Source: Planctomycetales bacterium (GTDB lineage: Bacteria; Planctomycetota; Phycisphaerae; SM23-33). Taken from it: DNA of 6,510 bases. Of this stretch, positions 4,981 through 6,510 are shown piece by piece. The notes under the pieces were generated by a model. It had not been told where the DNA came from and did no database searches. It saw only the letters and a list, made by a program, of their open reading frames with translations. The stretch lies in contig DAOVLV010000105.1 of assembly GCA_030631085.1 (NCBI GenBank), positions 1 through 6,510 on the forward strand, given 5' to 3'. The first letter of the stretch is position 1; the number at the start of each line of letters is the position of its first letter. Made by a program: the position numbers and the translations under genes.

Positions 4981-6009
4981 GTGAGAAGATCGCGCCACCC
5001 ATTCGTAAGACTGATAGTTGTTGCAGCCATAATCGCATTGGTCGTCGTTGTGGCCAGGAAGCGTTATTGGCCTGCGACCCAGCCGGCGGATACTCGTCCC
5101 GCCGAGAAACCGGCAAACGGGGAACCCACCACCAGAGGCACGCTTCCACCCCCCCCGCCTGGGACGATGCCGGTTAACGTGAAACTCACTCCGGCGGATC
5201 GCGCCAAGGCGCTGACGCTGTTAAAAAATGGGATGGCATTTCTCAAACAGGAGAAACTCCTGGATGCCCGCGCCGCATTGGCTGACGCGATGAATACCTC
5301 CGCCCTACCGGCTGAACGGGCGGAAATGGTGCGGACGACACTGGCTGAACTGGCCGATAAGACGCTGTTCTCCCGCCGGGTCTTCCCAAACGACCCATGC
5401 ACGTTCTCGTACAAGTTCCAGAACCGCGATGTGCTCATACGAGTCGAGCGGAAGTTGAAACTGAACGTCCCTGCGCAATTACTCCAGAAAATCAACGACA
5501 TTGCCGACCCCACCAGAATCCCGGTCGGCCGGACACTTAAAATGATCAGAGGCCCTTTCCACGCCGTCGTCTCAAAGAGCCGATTCGTTATGGACATTTT
5601 TCTGGAAGAACCAAAGACCGGCAGGATGATATTCGTTCGCCGGTTCCGCGTCGGTGTCGGCAAGGACGGTTCGACTCCGACCGGACAATGGCGGGTGGTG
5701 CGCGGGTGCAAGAAGGAAAAGGCAGACTGGACCCCGCCGGCATCAAGCAACCTGGAGAGAAAACTGATAGAATGGGGTGAACCTGGATATCCGTTCGGCG
5801 CGAAGGGGTATTGGATAAGCCTGGAAGGGACAGGCAAGACGCCCTATACCCGCGAGGACGGTTACGGTATCCACGGGACCAACGACCCGTCCAGTATAGG
5901 CAAGGCCTCGTCGCTTGGATGTATCAGGCTTGGTAATAATGACATCGAGATGCTCTTCGCCATGCTCTACGATAAGGGAAAGTGGAGCACAGTAACGATC
6001 CTGCCGTAA
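4981..6009 (+). CDS. Membrane-anchored LysM and YkuD-domain protein (L,D-transpeptidase family)
   Basis: The product has 342 residues. GTG 4981 is supported by AGGAG (4970-4974) six nt upstream. Residues 10-25 form one membrane segment after a basic N-terminus (MRRSRHPFVR), so the rest should face the periplasm. A Pro-rich linker (31-64) and a helical stretch (about 68-128) follow. Residues about 144-190 (YKFQNRDVLIRVERKLKLNV to VGRTLKMI) look like a LysM peptidoglycan-binding domain, and about 195-341 a YkuD catalytic domain. The YkuD pocket shows GIHGT (296-300; H298) and SSLGCIRL (310-317; C314). C314 would be the acyl-enzyme nucleophile and R316 follows it as usual. The usual His of S-H-G-C is Leu312. 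YkuD enzymes make 3-3 peptidoglycan cross-links or attach proteins to peptidoglycan; which applies here is unknown. Confidence 0.9.
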   Translation: MRRSRHPFVRLIVVAAIIALVVVVARKRYWPATQPADTRPAEKPANGEPTTRGTLPPPPPGTMPVNVKLTPADRAKALTLLKNGMAFLKQEKLLDARAALADAMNTSALPAERAEMVRTTLAELADKTLFSRRVFPNDPCTFSYKFQNRDVLIRVERKLKLNVPAQLLQKINDIADPTRIPVGRTLKMIRGPFHAVVSKSRFVMDIFLEEPKTGRMIFVRRFRVGVGKDGSTPTGQWRVVRGCKKEKADWTPPASSNLERKLIEWGEPGYPFGAKGYWISLEGTGKTPYTREDGYGIHGTNDPSSIGKASSLGCIRLGNNDIEMLFAMLYDKGKWSTVTILP

Positions 6010-6033
6010 GTGGTAGGAAAACACCGACAATTA

Positions 6034-6209
6034 TTAATACTGCTACGAAACTTCGGTCGTCGCAGATAAACCGTTTCGCGTATGAGTAATCAGTGTAATT
6101 GGTAATCAGTAATTGGGCATCGGGTATTTTTTTACCAATTACCAATTACCAATTACAAAATAAGCAGTTACCGCTACCACTGAGAAGTAAAGTTTCGTTG
6201 TAGTATTAA
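6034..6209. repeat. 20-nt inverted repeats enclosing a second palindrome
   Basis: TTAATACTGCTACGAAAC begins the left arm (6034-6053); its reverse complement recurs at 6190-6209 with 2 mismatches in 20. The 136 bp between the arms contain the GTAATTGG palindrome at 6095-6156. This nested layout fits a small non-coding element, or one repeat inserted in another. It fills the gap between two convergent genes and encodes nothing recognisable. Confidence 0.7.
6095..6156. repeat. GTAATTGG-type palindromic repeat, copy 2
   Basis: Arms 6095-6116 and 6135-6156 pair at 20 of 22 positions and are made of the same GGTAATT-like unit as the copy at 2875-2940. Both copies also carry a T7 run in the loop next to the right arm (here 6127-6133). 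Confidence 0.85.
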
Positions 6210-6214
6210 ACGCG

Positions 6215-6510
6215 CTAATCTTTTTTATTGGTTCGTTGTAGTAGTCCGACTTTTGATGTTCCGATGCGGGCTTCGGGGATTCCTTCAGGCCAGATGCTTA
6301 CCATTAAAGTTACGTCGTCGTATGTCTTGTCGTATCCGAAGGTGAATGCCACGTAAAGCCGGGGGAATTTTCTTATCAGCGTCAGTCTCGTGGAAAGGTT
6401 ATTCCCTCCGTCGAAATCGAAGTCGTACTGTTCGAATATGCTTACGCGATATTTTCGGTTAATCTGGTAACTTGCACCGAGCGTCCCGACGGCGCTGTCC
6501 AGCGGGTTGA
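6215..6510 (-). CDS. C-terminal fragment of a probable outer-membrane beta-barrel protein (LptD-like)
   Basis: The minus strand is open from the right edge (first full codon at 6508) to a TAG at 6217-6215, giving 97 residues; the start lies outside the window. The sequence alternates polar and hydrophobic residues in short strands joined by Asp/Gly/Asn-rich turns: LGASYQINRKYRVSIFEQYD (10-29), NLSTRLTLIRKF (37-48), RLYVAFTFGYDKTYDDVTLM (50-69). It ends in a short tail, IWPEGIPEARIGTSKVGLLQ (72-91). That pattern fits the closing strands of an outer-membrane barrel, and the style is reminiscent of LptD, the LPS-assembly protein. The family assignment rests on pattern only; another barrel family is possible. 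Confidence 0.6.
   Translation of the reverse strand, partial: NPLDSAVGTLGASYQINRKYRVSIFEQYDFDFDGGNNLSTRLTLIRKFPRLYVAFTFGYDKTYDDVTLMVSIWPEGIPEARIGTSKVGLLQRTNKKD

Noticed and set aside
5064..5837. Minus-strand open frame of 257 codons opposite the YkuD gene
   Set aside because: It is antisense to a well-supported LysM/YkuD gene, has low-complexity Gly/Ser/Arg-rich sequence, no ribosome binding site and no family resemblance.
6194..6243. Direct repeat TTCGTTGTAGTA at 6194-6205 and 6232-6243
   Set aside because: Only 12 nt long and the second copy lies in the coding end of the barrel gene; probably chance, though a target duplication cannot be excluded.

Overview
The window looks like chromosomal DNA of a Gram-negative bacterium of moderate GC content. 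The best guess is a member of the Planctomycetota, perhaps class Phycisphaerae. This is an inference from the serpin, the Ser-Leu-Gly-Cys form of the YkuD catalytic motif, the L19 sequence style, a probable outer-membrane barrel gene, and palindromic repeats in almost every intergenic gap. No rRNA, tRNA, CRISPR array or intact insertion sequence was seen.

Layout: (1) 1-198, the last 65 codons of a tetratricopeptide-repeat protein. (2) 199-464, an intergenic gap with a long imperfect palindrome (250-365) ending in a T tract, then a weak promoter candidate. (3) 465-1922, a secreted serpin (485 aa) with an intact inhibitory hinge, followed by a hairpin terminator. (4) 4002 down to 1977 on the minus strand, a translation operon in the order rpsP (S16), trmD (tRNA m1G37 methyltransferase), rplS (L19), yraN (UPF0102 nuclease-like). 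The rimM gene usually found between rpsP and trmD is absent and two small hairpins occupy the gap. (5) 4182-4742, a 5-formyltetrahydrofolate cyclo-ligase divergent from rpsP, with a good sigma70-type promoter for rpsP between them. (6) 4743-4980, a cluster of GGGATTAC-type repeats: a tandem duplication plus an inverted copy. (7) 4981-6009, a membrane-anchored LysM/YkuD L,D-transpeptidase-like protein. (8) 6010-6214, a convergent gap holding a palindrome nested inside a pair of 20-nt inverted repeats. (9) 6215-6510, the C-terminal 97 codons of a minus-strand gene, probably an outer-membrane beta-barrel of the LptD type, running off the right edge.

Functionally the centre is housekeeping: ribosomal proteins, tRNA methylation and folate recycling. 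The flanks are envelope or secreted functions: serpin, peptidoglycan-modifying YkuD protein and outer-membrane barrel. Four of the six intact genes with a confident start appear to use GTG or TTG (rplS, rpsP, the cyclo-ligase and the YkuD gene), so the longest ATG-style open frames mis-state several 5' ends. The most distinctive items are the serpin, with an apparent insertion between helices C and D and a long reactive loop, the rimM-less operon with a hairpin at the trmD start, and the several different palindromic repeat families.
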